Shown piece after piece: positions 35,381-42,969 of a DNA stretch of 64,000 nt. The notes beneath the pieces are model-generated. The model saw only the letters and a program-made list of their open reading frames with translations, did no database searches and was not told where the DNA came from. Both the position numbers and the translations under genes were made by a program. The stretch is from Microbacterium sp. ABRD28 (GTDB lineage: Bacteria > Actinomycetota > Actinomycetes > Actinomycetales > Microbacteriaceae): NCBI RefSeq assembly GCF_003850245.1, contig NZ_CP031015.1, positions 3,202,666 through 3,266,665 on the forward strand, read 5' to 3'. Each line of letters begins with the position of its first letter. The stretch's first letter is position 1.

Positions 35381-36262
35381 CTATGCGTCTCGCTCGACGG
35401 CGAGCCAGAGCTCGGCACGGCCGGAGTCGCCGTCATCCGACCGCTCATGCACCGCGAGGATCTCGGGTGCTGCGACCGTCCGATACGGATGCGAGGGGAA
35501 CCAGTCGCCGTAGGCGTCGGCCCACACCTGCTGGAGCGCATCGAAGAAGCCGGTCTCGGCCGCCACGTCGAACACCACCCACGTCTGTGCGGGCACCTCG
35601 AGCGTGTCGAACGACTCCGGGATGTCGCCTGCCGGCCGCCGGGTCGCGACCCCGTAGACGTAGTGGAACTCGCTGCCGTCCGCGCGATCCGGCGCGAAGT
35701 CGGTGGACACCGAGAAGGGTCCCGCCGGGTCATCCATGTCACTGATCGCGGCCAGCTGATCGGCGATCGTCGGCGGCAACGAGCGGTGGAACGCGATCAT
35801 GTCGGGGTTCGGCCCGCGGTACACCAGCGGAATCCTGGCGCCGGGCCCGGCGATGCGGAACGGTTCGAGGTCGACGATGCGGTGGCGCATGGGGGAGCTC
35901 CCTTCGATGGTGAGACGCAGCCGCAGACGAGGCTGAGCCGTGAGGATGGCGCCGGGACGGCGGGCCTGCTCAGGCGTGAGCCCGTGCACGGCGACGAACG
36001 CGCGGCGGAACGCATCGGCGGAGCCGTACCCGAAACGTAGGGCGACGTCGATGAGGGGCTTGCCCTCGAGCACGTCGGCGGCGGCGACGCTCATCCGACG
36101 TCGCCGGACGTATTCCGACAGCGGCATCCCGGCGAGCACCGAGAACACGCGGCGGAAGTGGTACTCCGACGTGACGGCCGCGCGGGCGAGCGCGGCGACG
36201 TCGATCTGCGTTTCGAGGTTCTCCTCGATGAGGTCGATCGCGTCGTTCCACCGTTCGAGCAT
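35381..36262 (-). CDS. AraC-family regulator with GyrI-like effector-binding domain
   Basis: A 293-residue protein. Residues about 5-100 carry two helix-turn-helix units of the AraC type (LIEENLETQIDVAALARAAVTSEYHFRRVFSVLAGMPLSEYVRRRRMS and ALRFGYGSADAFRRAFVAVHGLTP). Residues about 125-293 form a GyrI/BmrR-like small-molecule-binding domain (RHRIVDLEPFRIAGPGARIPLVYRG, QTWVVFDVAAETGFFDALQQVW, WFPSHPYRT). Proteins of this build usually sense hydrophobic or cationic drugs and activate efflux genes. Its target is not obvious here; the FUSC gene downstream is a candidate. Confidence 0.9.
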   Translation of the reverse strand: MLERWNDAIDLIEENLETQIDVAALARAAVTSEYHFRRVFSVLAGMPLSEYVRRRRMSVAAADVLEGKPLIDVALRFGYGSADAFRRAFVAVHGLTPEQARRPGAILTAQPRLRLRLTIEGSSPMRHRIVDLEPFRIAGPGARIPLVYRGPNPDMIAFHRSLPPTIADQLAAISDMDDPAGPFSVSTDFAPDRADGSEFHYVYGVATRRPAGDIPESFDTLEVPAQTWVVFDVAAETGFFDALQQVWADAYGDWFPSHPYRTVAAPEILAVHERSDDGDSGRAELWLAVERDA

Positions 36263-36370
36263 CGCGTTCCTTCCCGTGTCATCCTGCCGACCGGATGGCC
36301 GACGTGTCGATGCTAGGAAGGGCGGGCGGCGTCACGCCCGACAATCGATGCCCGGGTCGGTCGGCGCGCG

Positions 36371-36612
36371 CGAGGGTGCACGCGCAGCCCGCCAGGGTGC
36401 ACGCGCAGCCCGCGAGGGTGCACGCGCAGCCCGCGAGGGTGCACGCACCACGCCCGAGGGTGCACGCGTTGCCCGCAGGTGCGCACCACCGGCGGGCACG
36501 GAGGACACCCTCGCGGGGAGGGAGCGCACCCTCGCGGGGAGGGAGCGCACCCTCGCGGCCGGGGAGTGCACCCTCGTGAGGAGCGAGCGCACCCTCGCGG
36601 CCGGGGCCTCGC
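36371..36612. repeat. 21-bp repeat array, family B, locus 2 (five direct plus five inverted units)
   Basis: Direct cores (GAGGGTGCAC or CAGGGTGCAC) start at 36372, 36393, 36414, 36435 and 36456, with a degenerate sixth near 36477. The inverted core CACCCTC starts at 36506, 36527, 36548, 36569 and 36590, with a partial one near 36606. Every spacing between intact units is exactly 21 bp. The two arms could pair into one hairpin of about 100 bp. The array fills nearly the whole gap between the AraC-type regulator and the glycoside hydrolase gene. Confidence 0.95.
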
Positions 36613-36627
36613 GGCCGGGGCGGGGCG

Positions 36628-37662
36628 CTAGGCGCGCGGGCCGGCGACCAGCCGGTCGCCGGACCACGCCACCGGCAGCGGGTCGATCACTCCCCCGACG
36701 AACCGCCCCTCGGCGTCGGCGTTGCGGAACGCGAACAGCAGCCATTGCCCGTCCGAGCGCCGCCGCAGGAGCCGTCCCACGTACAGCCGCTCGTCGGTCA
36801 CCGGGTAGGCCGCGTCGACGTCGAACGGCCCGAGCACGCTGTCGGCGTTGATCGCCCACGTTCCTCCGCCTCCGGGCTCCCCCGCCCGCGACGGCATCGC
36901 GTGCTCACTTCCGCACGAGAAGATCAGCACCGGGCGGCCGTCGATGACCTCGACCTGCGTGACCTCGAGCTGCCCGAACCCGTGCTCGCTCGGCGCGCTC
37001 AGCGCCGGGCGCAGCTCCCACGAGCGCAGGTCGCGCGACCAGGCGTGCCCGATCACCCCGCGCCCGAACGCGGGCCCCTCGGGCGCACGCGCCGTGACGT
37101 ACATGTGCCACCCGTTCCCGTCGGGATCGGGGAACACCCACGGGTCGCGGAACGCTTCGTCGTGCCAGTCGCCCGAGTCGAGCGTCTCGTACCAGGGCGC
37201 CTCGGCCGACGCCACCGGCCCGGGCGCCCTGGTCCAGGTCAGGAGGTCGGGCGAGGTCGCGTATCCGATCCGCTGCACGTTCTTGCCGCCGGCATCCAGC
37301 GACGCCCCCGTATAGAAGAGGTACCAGGTGCCGTCCGGGTGCCGCACCACCGAGCCGGTCCACGTCGCCAGGTCGTCGAACGCCGGCGCGTCGGAGTGCA
37401 CGAGCGCGTCGGCCACCTGGGTCCACGACTGCAGGTCGGTCGAGACCGCGTGCCCGATCGCCGCCCGGTAGTGCCGCGCGTCGGGGTCGCCGAGCGCACG
37501 TGAGGCGTAGAGGAAGAACAGGTGGTACTGCTCTCCGTCGTCGGCGAACCAGAAATCCCACACCCAGGAACCGGGCAGATCGAACACAGCAGACCTTTCA
37601 GAGACATCGAGAGAGACGTCGAGAGAGACGTCGGGCGAACCGGTGACAGCGCCCCGCATCAT
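36628..37662 (-). CDS. Intracellular GH32/GH68-like glycoside hydrolase (fructosidase type)
   Basis: A 344-residue five-bladed-propeller enzyme of the GH-J type. Candidate catalytic residues are the nucleophile Asp36 in WVWDFWF, the transition-state Asp173 in FRDPWVF, and an acid/base Glu in QLEVTQVEVIDG (Glu233 or Glu238). WYLFYTGAS is also GH32-like, whereas WVWDxW resembles the GH68 motif more than the GH32 WMNDPNG. No signal peptide is present, so it acts on imported oligosaccharides. The N-terminus has a tandem VSLDVSLDV repeat. The ATG overlaps the stop of the upstream permease; it is the last gene of a LacI-controlled transport operon. Confidence 0.75.
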   Translation of the reverse strand: MMRGAVTGSPDVSLDVSLDVSERSAVFDLPGSWVWDFWFADDGEQYHLFFLYASRALGDPDARHYRAAIGHAVSTDLQSWTQVADALVHSDAPAFDDLATWTGSVVRHPDGTWYLFYTGASLDAGGKNVQRIGYATSPDLLTWTRAPGPVASAEAPWYETLDSGDWHDEAFRDPWVFPDPDGNGWHMYVTARAPEGPAFGRGVIGHAWSRDLRSWELRPALSAPSEHGFGQLEVTQVEVIDGRPVLIFSCGSEHAMPSRAGEPGGGGTWAINADSVLGPFDVDAAYPVTDERLYVGRLLRRRSDGQWLLFAFRNADAEGRFVGGVIDPLPVAWSGDRLVAGPRA

Positions 37663-38618
37663 CCCTTCACCCCGCTCGCGGCGATCGACGAGACGAACGC
37701 CCGCTGGAACACCAGGAAGACGATCAGCACGGGCAGGGTGATGAGCGAGGTGTAGGCCATGACCTCACCCCAGGCGGTGTTGAGCTGGAAGAAGTACTGC
37801 ATGCCGACCATCACCGGCCGCAGCTCCTCGCGCTGCACGACCATGAGGGGCCAGAGGTACTGGTTCCACGCCGGCAGGAAGGTGAGGATCGCCACCGTGG
37901 CGAATGCCGGGCCCGAGAGGGGCACGATGATCCGCCGGTAGATGGTGAACCAGCCGGCTCCGTCGATGCGCGCCGCCTCGTCGAGCGACTTGGGGATCGT
38001 GGAGAAGTACTGCGTGAACAGGAAGATCGAGAAGGCGTTGGCGATGAAGGGCACGATCTGCACCTCGTAGGTGTTGAGCCATCCGAAGTCGTACTTCAGC
38101 ACCCCGCCTTCGATCACGAGCGTCGGCAGCTGCGCGACCCAGTAGACCATCGGCACCGCGATCGTCTCGAAGGGCACGATGAGGGTGGCGATGATGATCG
38201 CGAGCACGACGAATCGGCCCCGCCACGCCAGGCGCGACAGCGCGAAACCGGCCATCGAGTTGACGATCAGCCCGAGACCCACCGTCAAGACGGTGACGAG
38301 CACCGAGTTGAACAGGAACTGCGCGACGGGCACCCGGTCGAACACCCCGAAGTAGTTGTCGAGGCTGATGTCGCCGACCGGCAGGAAGGCCATGGGCGAG
38401 TCGATGTCCTGCAGGATCTGGGCGTCGGGCTTCAGGCTCGAGACGAACATGAACACCAGCGGGAAGAGGAAGATCACCGCGAACACCGACATGGCGGCGT
38501 AGAGGAAGATCTTCCCGGTGCGCCGGCGCCGCTTCTCGCTGGCGTCGGTGGCGATCCGAGCGGATGCCGCGGCGCGGCCCTCGGGCCCAGTGCGCGGGCG
38601 GCTGCGGGTGTCGGTCAT
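37659..38618 (-). CDS. Carbohydrate ABC transporter permease (MalG type)
   Basis: A 319-residue inner-membrane permease with six spans and the EAA loop EAARIDGAGWFTIYRRIIVPLSGPA that docks the ATPase. It ends in RAFVSSIAASGVKG, the typical C-terminus of MalG-like subunits. It lies 2 nt after the MalF-type gene and overlaps the hydrolase gene. No ATPase is encoded in this operon, so a shared MsiK-type ATPase elsewhere is expected, as usual for actinobacterial sugar importers. Confidence 0.92.
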   Translation of the reverse strand: MTDTRSRPRTGPEGRAAASARIATDASEKRRRRTGKIFLYAAMSVFAVIFLFPLVFMFVSSLKPDAQILQDIDSPMAFLPVGDISLDNYFGVFDRVPVAQFLFNSVLVTVLTVGLGLIVNSMAGFALSRLAWRGRFVVLAIIIATLIVPFETIAVPMVYWVAQLPTLVIEGGVLKYDFGWLNTYEVQIVPFIANAFSIFLFTQYFSTIPKSLDEAARIDGAGWFTIYRRIIVPLSGPAFATVAILTFLPAWNQYLWPLMVVQREELRPVMVGMQYFFQLNTAWGEVMAYTSLITLPVLIVFLVFQRAFVSSIAASGVKG

Positions 38619-38619
38619 G

Positions 38620-39561
38620 TCAATCCTTCTCCCTCGTCAGGCGCCGCTGGATGAGGGCGATGATGAGTACCGCGACGAAGAAGATCAGCGAGATGGCGGC
38701 GGCGTAGCCGATCTCCTGCTGCTCGTATCCCTTGCGCACGGCGTAGTAGACGATCGTGGACGTGCTGTTCACCGGCCCGCCCTGGGTCATCACGTCGATC
38801 TGGACGAAGAGTCCGAGCGCGGCGATGGTGATGGTGACGAGGACGAACACCATCGTGGGGCGAAGGCCCGGCCAGGTGACGCTGACGAACTGGCGCCAGG
38901 GGCCGGCGCCATCCATCTTGGCCGCCTCGTAGAGCTCTGCGGGGATGGTCTGCAGCCCCGCGAGCCAGATGATCATGTGGAACCCGACGGCCTGCCAGAT
39001 CGACAGCACGATGATCGCGCCGAGCGCGGTCTGCGGATTGTTCAGCCAGTCCATGCCCGACCACGCCCCGAAGGTGATCGTGTCGATCATCGAGTTGATG
39101 AGGCCGTTCGGCTGGTAGAGGAAGCGCCACAGGATCGAGACCACGACGATCGAGGTCACGACCGGGATGAAGAAGATCACCCGGAAGGCGGTGACCCCTC
39201 GCATCCGTCTGTTGACCAGGACCGCCAGCAGGAGGCCGAGGCCTGCCTGCACCGGCACCACGACGAGGGCGAAGAGGAAGGTGTTCCAGACCGACTGCAC
39301 GAAGACGCCGTCGGCGGTGAAGGCGCGGACGAAGTTGTCGAGCCCGACGAAGCGCGGCGGGTTCGGTGAGATGAGACGGGCGTTGGTGAACGAGAGGGTG
39401 AAGGCGAGGATGACGGGGATGATGAGGAACAGCACCAGCAGGATGCCGGCGGGTGCCATCATCGCCAGGCCCGCCCAGGTCTCTCGACCCTTCGTGGTGC
39501 GGAAGCGGCGGGTCGCGCGCTGAGGTGTCTCGGCCGCGACCGTCGGAGGCGTGACAGTCAT
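38620..39561 (-). CDS. Carbohydrate ABC transporter permease (MalF type)
   Basis: A 313-residue permease with six spans after a short cytoplasmic N-terminus (MTVTPPTVAAETPQRATRRF). The EAA loop is ELYEAAKMDGAGPWRQFVSVTWPGLRPT, and QGGPVNSTSTIVYYAVRKGYE is the typical MalF-like segment. The ATG at 39561 was chosen over longer open-frame options because it starts just before the expected hydrophilic tail. Partner of the MalG-type subunit. Confidence 0.92.
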   Translation of the reverse strand: MTVTPPTVAAETPQRATRRFRTTKGRETWAGLAMMAPAGILLVLFLIIPVILAFTLSFTNARLISPNPPRFVGLDNFVRAFTADGVFVQSVWNTFLFALVVVPVQAGLGLLLAVLVNRRMRGVTAFRVIFFIPVVTSIVVVSILWRFLYQPNGLINSMIDTITFGAWSGMDWLNNPQTALGAIIVLSIWQAVGFHMIIWLAGLQTIPAELYEAAKMDGAGPWRQFVSVTWPGLRPTMVFVLVTITIAALGLFVQIDVMTQGGPVNSTSTIVYYAVRKGYEQQEIGYAAAISLIFFVAVLIIALIQRRLTREKD

Positions 39562-39623
39562 GAGAAGTCTTTCCCGAATCGTGCGGGCGGGAAGCGGCGG
39601 CTCCCCGCCCGCACGGTCAGTGA

Positions 39624-40910
39624 TCAGAAGCCGTAGCCGTCGTTGGATTCGATGTTGGCGTCGATCTCCTGCACGGCCCGGTCGAGGGTCTCCTGCACGT
39701 CGGCGCCGTTCATGATGTCTTTCGCCGCGGTCTCGAACGTGGTGGAGATCACCGCGTAGGCCGGGGTCTCGGGGCGGAGCACCGCGAACTGCTGCGACAG
39801 CTCGACGAAGGGACGCAGCACGCCGTCGGGGCCGAAGTACTCGGACGTCTCGGCGGCGCCCTCGGTCGCGGGGATCACGATCTGCTTGTCGGCGAACTCG
39901 GTGATGTACTCGTCCTGGAAGCTGAACTCCAGGTACTCGCGGGCACCCTCGACCTCCTCGCAGGTGGACGAGATCGCCCACTGCCACGAGCCGCCGCCGA
40001 TGACCGGGCCGTTGCCGAGGTCGGGCGGGGGCAGGATGACGAGGTCATCGCCGATCGCCTCGACCGAGGCCAGGGCGTTCCAGACGCCGGTGTAGCTGAG
40101 CGCGACCTCGTCGTCGACGAACTCCTGGTTGCCGATCGTGCCGCTGTTGCTGGCGAGACCATCCGCGAAGAGGCCCTGGAACCACTCGCCCCAGGCGACG
40201 GCTTCCGGTCCGTTGAGCGCACCGTCGGCGCTCAGCATCGTGTCGCGGTCGATGAGGTCGCCGCCGAAGCTCTGCAGGAGCGGCGAGTACGCGTACGGCC
40301 ACCACTCGCCGGTGTCCTCCGCGCCGATGTCGATGGGCGTCTCGTAGCCGGCATCCTTCAGAGTCTGGAGGGCGGCGTTGAACTCGTCCGCCGTCCAGGG
40401 CTCGTCGACCGTCGGGATGCGGATGCCGTTCTCGGTGAGCACCGACTCGCGGGCGAAGATCGACAGCGCGGCATCCCAGTACCCGGCGGAGTAGATCTCG
40501 TCGTTCCACACTCCCACCGCGGTCGGCAGGAGCGAGTCGGTGATCTCGGTGGAGATCCCGAGCGGCTGGATGTACTCCGCCCAGGCCCAGTTGGGCATGA
40601 TCGGGCCGTCGAGATCGAGAAGGCAGGGAAGATCTCCGGATGCCGCGGCGGCGACGATCGCGTCGTTGTAGGCGCCCTGCGGGAAGGACTCTTCGACGAC
40701 CTCGTACTGGTCCTGCGACGCGTTGAAGTCGGAGATGATCCGTTCGTAGACCTCGAGCTCGGCGGGGTTGCCGGCGGAGTGGGTCCACATCGTGATCTGG
40801 GTGCGACCGTCTTCGGTGGTGGTGCTGCCCTGGCCGGCCTGCCCGCAGCCGGTGAGGGCGAGGGCTCCAATGGCGCCGGCCGCAACAAAAGCCGGGACTG
40901 TTCTGCGCAT
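39624..40910 (-). CDS. Extracellular solute-binding lipoprotein of the sugar ABC transporter
   Basis: A 428-residue family 1 binding protein. The signal peptide MRRTVPAFVAAGAIGALALTGC ends in a lipobox (LTGC). The mature protein has ITMWTHSAGNPAELEVYERIISDFNAS and the Trp/Tyr-rich pocket residues typical of oligosaccharide binders (EWWPYAYSPLLQSFGG, GGGSWQWAISS). It is anchored outside the membrane and delivers the sugar to the two permeases downstream. The fructoside-type hydrolase in the same operon suggests a fructose-containing oligosaccharide; that is inference. Confidence 0.92.
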   Translation of the reverse strand: MRRTVPAFVAAGAIGALALTGCGQAGQGSTTTEDGRTQITMWTHSAGNPAELEVYERIISDFNASQDQYEVVEESFPQGAYNDAIVAAAASGDLPCLLDLDGPIMPNWAWAEYIQPLGISTEITDSLLPTAVGVWNDEIYSAGYWDAALSIFARESVLTENGIRIPTVDEPWTADEFNAALQTLKDAGYETPIDIGAEDTGEWWPYAYSPLLQSFGGDLIDRDTMLSADGALNGPEAVAWGEWFQGLFADGLASNSGTIGNQEFVDDEVALSYTGVWNALASVEAIGDDLVILPPPDLGNGPVIGGGSWQWAISSTCEEVEGAREYLEFSFQDEYITEFADKQIVIPATEGAAETSEYFGPDGVLRPFVELSQQFAVLRPETPAYAVISTTFETAAKDIMNGADVQETLDRAVQEIDANIESNDGYGF

Positions 40911-40927
40911 CTGTGATTTCCTGTTCT

Positions 40928-40976
40928 GGTGGTCGACCGCTACGTCGACCACCGATCGGGGACCGCTTCGGCGGTC
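40928..40976. terminator. Two hairpins between the LacI gene and the binding-protein gene
   Basis: GGTGGTCGAC at 40928-40937 pairs exactly with 40944-40953 over a 6-nt loop. GACCGC at 40961-40966 pairs with GCGGTC at 40971-40976 around a TTCG tetraloop (CGAA on the minus strand). Both lie in the 76-nt spacer downstream of lacI and upstream of the binding protein, so they could attenuate or stabilise differential transcripts. Confidence 0.5.
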
Positions 40977-40986
40977 GTTCGGTATC

Positions 40987-42039
40987 TCAAGTGGTCCGCC
41001 GTCGGCTCTGTTTGGCGACGTGCGCCGGCGGCGGGCCCACGGACTCCCGTCGGATGACGGGACATTCCATGCGGTGCGTGGCGTCGGTGTTCCCATCCGC
41101 GCGGACGCCGAGCGCGACCTCCATCGCCCAGCGACCCATTTCGTAGTGGGGCAGGGCGACGGTGGTGAGGGGTGGGTCTTGTTCCGCGGCGACCAGCAGC
41201 TGGTCGTCGTAGCCCACGACCGAGAGGTCGTCGGGGATGCGGAGACCGCGGCGGTGCGCGGCGTTGTAGACGCCGACGGCCATGCGGTCGTTGAAGGAGA
41301 AGATGCCGGTCGGCCGTTGGTCGGCAGGCAGGTCGAGGAGACGTTCGGCGGCGAGCCGAGCCCCGTGCGCCGTCGACTCGCCACCGCGGATGTGCAGGGC
41401 CGGGTCGATGGGGATGCCTGCGTCGGTCAGCGCCTGGTGGTACCCCTCGAGGCGGAGGAACGAGGCGATCGGGCCGTCGGAGGTGTCGAGGAACGCGATC
41501 CGGCGATGACCGGCCTCGATGAGCACGCGGGTCGCGGCGTAGCCGCCCTCCCGGTCGGCGGGGACGACGCTCGGGAAGCCGCCGTTCACGGGACGGCAGT
41601 CGAGGAACACCGATCCGGCCGGCAGCGACTCGGGCACCTCGACCACGCGGTGCCACATGCAGGCGTAGATCATCGCGTCGACCTGCTGGGCGCGCAGCGC
41701 CGAGATCGCGTCGCGCTCGACCCCCTCGTCGCCGCCGGTGTCGACGAAGATCACGAGGTGGCCGTTCTCGCGGGCGGCGTCCTGCGCACCGGCGAGCATG
41801 CGGCCGGCGAAGGGCGTCGTGGCGATCTGGTCGGAGATGAGGCCGACCGTGCGGGTCTGGCGCGTGCGGAGGCTGCGCGCCACCGAGCTCGGCGCGTAGC
41901 CGACGGCGACGGCGGCCTCTCGTACGCGCTGGCGGGTGGTCTCGGAGATGCGGGACTCGACGTCGTTCATCACCAGAGACACCGTCGTCACCGACACGCC
42001 CGCGGCTGCGGCGACATCGGAGATGCGGGGCCGGCTCAT
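40987..42039 (-). CDS. LacI-family sugar-responsive repressor (fructoside-type locus)
   Basis: A 350-residue LacI/GalR regulator. The N-terminal helix-turn-helix and hinge read ISDVAAAAGVSVTTVSLVMNDVESRISETTRQRVREAAVAVGYAPSSVARSLRT, followed by a periplasmic-binding-protein-like domain (TVGLISDQIATTPFAGRMLAGAQ, FSFNDRMAVGVYNAA, LSVVGYDDQ). GGAG precedes the ATG. A perfect 18-bp operator overlaps its own start of transcription, so it is autoregulated and probably controls the downstream transport and hydrolase genes. Confidence 0.92.
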   Translation of the reverse strand: MSRPRISDVAAAAGVSVTTVSLVMNDVESRISETTRQRVREAAVAVGYAPSSVARSLRTRQTRTVGLISDQIATTPFAGRMLAGAQDAARENGHLVIFVDTGGDEGVERDAISALRAQQVDAMIYACMWHRVVEVPESLPAGSVFLDCRPVNGGFPSVVPADREGGYAATRVLIEAGHRRIAFLDTSDGPIASFLRLEGYHQALTDAGIPIDPALHIRGGESTAHGARLAAERLLDLPADQRPTGIFSFNDRMAVGVYNAAHRRGLRIPDDLSVVGYDDQLLVAAEQDPPLTTVALPHYEMGRWAMEVALGVRADGNTDATHRMECPVIRRESVGPPPAHVAKQSRRRTT

Positions 42040-42070
42040 GTCACTCCATCGTGTGAGGCTTCGGTCGAGG

Positions 42071-42119
42071 TGATAAATCGATTTATCAGATTATGCACCG
42101 CGCTCGCGCGCGTCGTCAA
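42071..42119 (-). promoter_or_regulatory. Promoter and LacI-type operator of the repressor gene
   Basis: On the minus strand TTGACG (42119-42114) and CATAAT (42095-42090) are 18 bp apart. The predicted start near 42083 lies inside the perfect palindrome TGATAAATCGATTTATCA (42071-42088), which has the central CG of LacI-family operators. Bound repressor would block initiation. Confidence 0.75.
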
Positions 42120-42128
42120 CCCTTTTTC

Positions 42129-42231
42129 GCGAGGGTGCGCTCCCTGCCGGCGAGGGTGCGCTCCCTGCCGGCGAGGGTGCACTCCTGCGCGGGGAATGAG
42201 TGCACCCTCGCGGGGAAGGAGTGCACCCTCG
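42129..42231. repeat. 21-bp repeat array, family B, locus 3 (three direct plus two inverted units)
   Basis: Direct cores (GAGGGTGC) begin at 42131, 42152 and 42173. Inverted CACCCTC cores begin at 42203 and 42224. All spacings within an arm are 21 bp. It lies just upstream of the LacI promoter and can fold into a hairpin of about 45 bp per arm. No other feature is seen between it and the small ORF region. Confidence 0.92.
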
Positions 42232-42472
42232 CGTTCTCTGTGGGCGGGCGGGCGGGTGGTATATCGGAATCCCGGATGCCGCGGGCCGCCGAACCCCTAT
42301 GCCCGAAACGTCGCGCCCCGAAACCCGAAGGTTCCCTCTCTTGCGCGACCGGCAGGCATACAGTCACCTCAGGAGGTCCCCCGCCTCTTGCGTGCGACGC
42401 GCCCCCAGGCCTTCGTGTCGCCGCAGCCCGTCCGCCCCGTCGGGCACCCGCCGATGAATCCGAGAGGGATCC

Positions 42473-42574
42473 ATGTCGACGCTCGCCACGCACACCGTCA
42501 GGTGGATCGATGGCGCCGCGACGCCCTCCGGCAGGCCCGGTCGTCGCAGCCTTCCCCCGCTGCCGGCCGTTTAG
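42473..42574 (+). CDS. Possible 33-residue peptide with a strong ribosome-binding site
   Basis: A short ORF (MSTLATHTVRWIDGAATPSG... ending PPLPAV) preceded by GAGAGGGATCC, a very good Shine-Dalgarno at proper distance. Its stop is followed after two bases by a 14-bp terminator-like stem. A possible -10 (TACAGT) lies near 42360. It may be a leader peptide in an attenuator, a small free-standing peptide, or the remnant of a larger gene; TVRWIDGAA faintly resembles aldehyde-dehydrogenase N-termini, but this is too short to rely on. Confidence 0.4.
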   Translation: MSTLATHTVRWIDGAATPSGRPGRRSLPPLPAV

Positions 42575-42576
42575 GC

Positions 42577-42624
42577 GCAGGCGCCGGGACTGCGACGCCC
42601 CCCGCCCTCGGTCCCGGCGCCTGC
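42577..42624 (+). terminator. Strong rho-independent-type hairpin
   Basis: GCAGGCGCCGGGAC at 42577-42590 pairs perfectly with GTCCCGGCGCCTGC at 42611-42624, a 14-bp stem with a 20-nt loop, followed by the pyrimidine-rich TCTTCTCGTC. It begins right after the 33-codon ORF. Between here and 42800 I see no gene, only a short direct repeat containing GTCGCAGAA (two copies near 42688 and 42707). Confidence 0.7.
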
Positions 42625-42806
42625 TCTTCTCGTCACTCTCCCGTCGCGCTGCGCTCCGCCGCGCCGCGCCCCGCGCGTCACGACGGTCGCAGAACTGCCC
42701 GAGCGTCGCAGAATGCGGGCGACTCGCTGCAACACTCGTGACATCCCGCAACGCCGGCGACCTCACCTCGCGCTGGTGATCGCTCATGCCGTGCCGTTGC
42801 GCGCCC

Positions 42807-42864
42807 GCGACCCGTCACAAAACGTCGCCGACCGGCCGCGCAGGCAGCATCCTCTGACGGGTCG
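42807..42864. repeat. Dispersed inverted repeat, family C, copy 1
   Basis: CGACCCGTCA at 42808-42817 pairs with TGACGGGTCG at 42855-42864. The inner sequence CACAAAACGTCGC and the GGCAGCATCC near the right arm recur in copy 2. It lies upstream of the ABC transporter / two-component operon; copies 2 and 3 lie directly downstream of that operon. Confidence 0.85.
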
Positions 42865-42969
42865 TGGTGCCGGTGGGAACCTCGACCGGTACCACGGGAG
42901 GACCCGGCGCGGCACGGTTCATGCTGAGGGCGGATGTGGCGGGGCAGCCCCATCCGTAGCGTGAGGTCC

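Noticed and set aside
36371..36612. CRISPR array interpretation of the 21-bp repeats
   Set aside because: Units are contiguous with no unique spacers, vary in sequence, invert in the middle, and no cas gene is nearby.
42473..42574. Remnant of an aldehyde dehydrogenase gene (TVRWIDGAA at the N-terminus)
   Set aside because: The resemblance is nine residues only and neither shifted frame continues the family, so it is not called a pseudogene.
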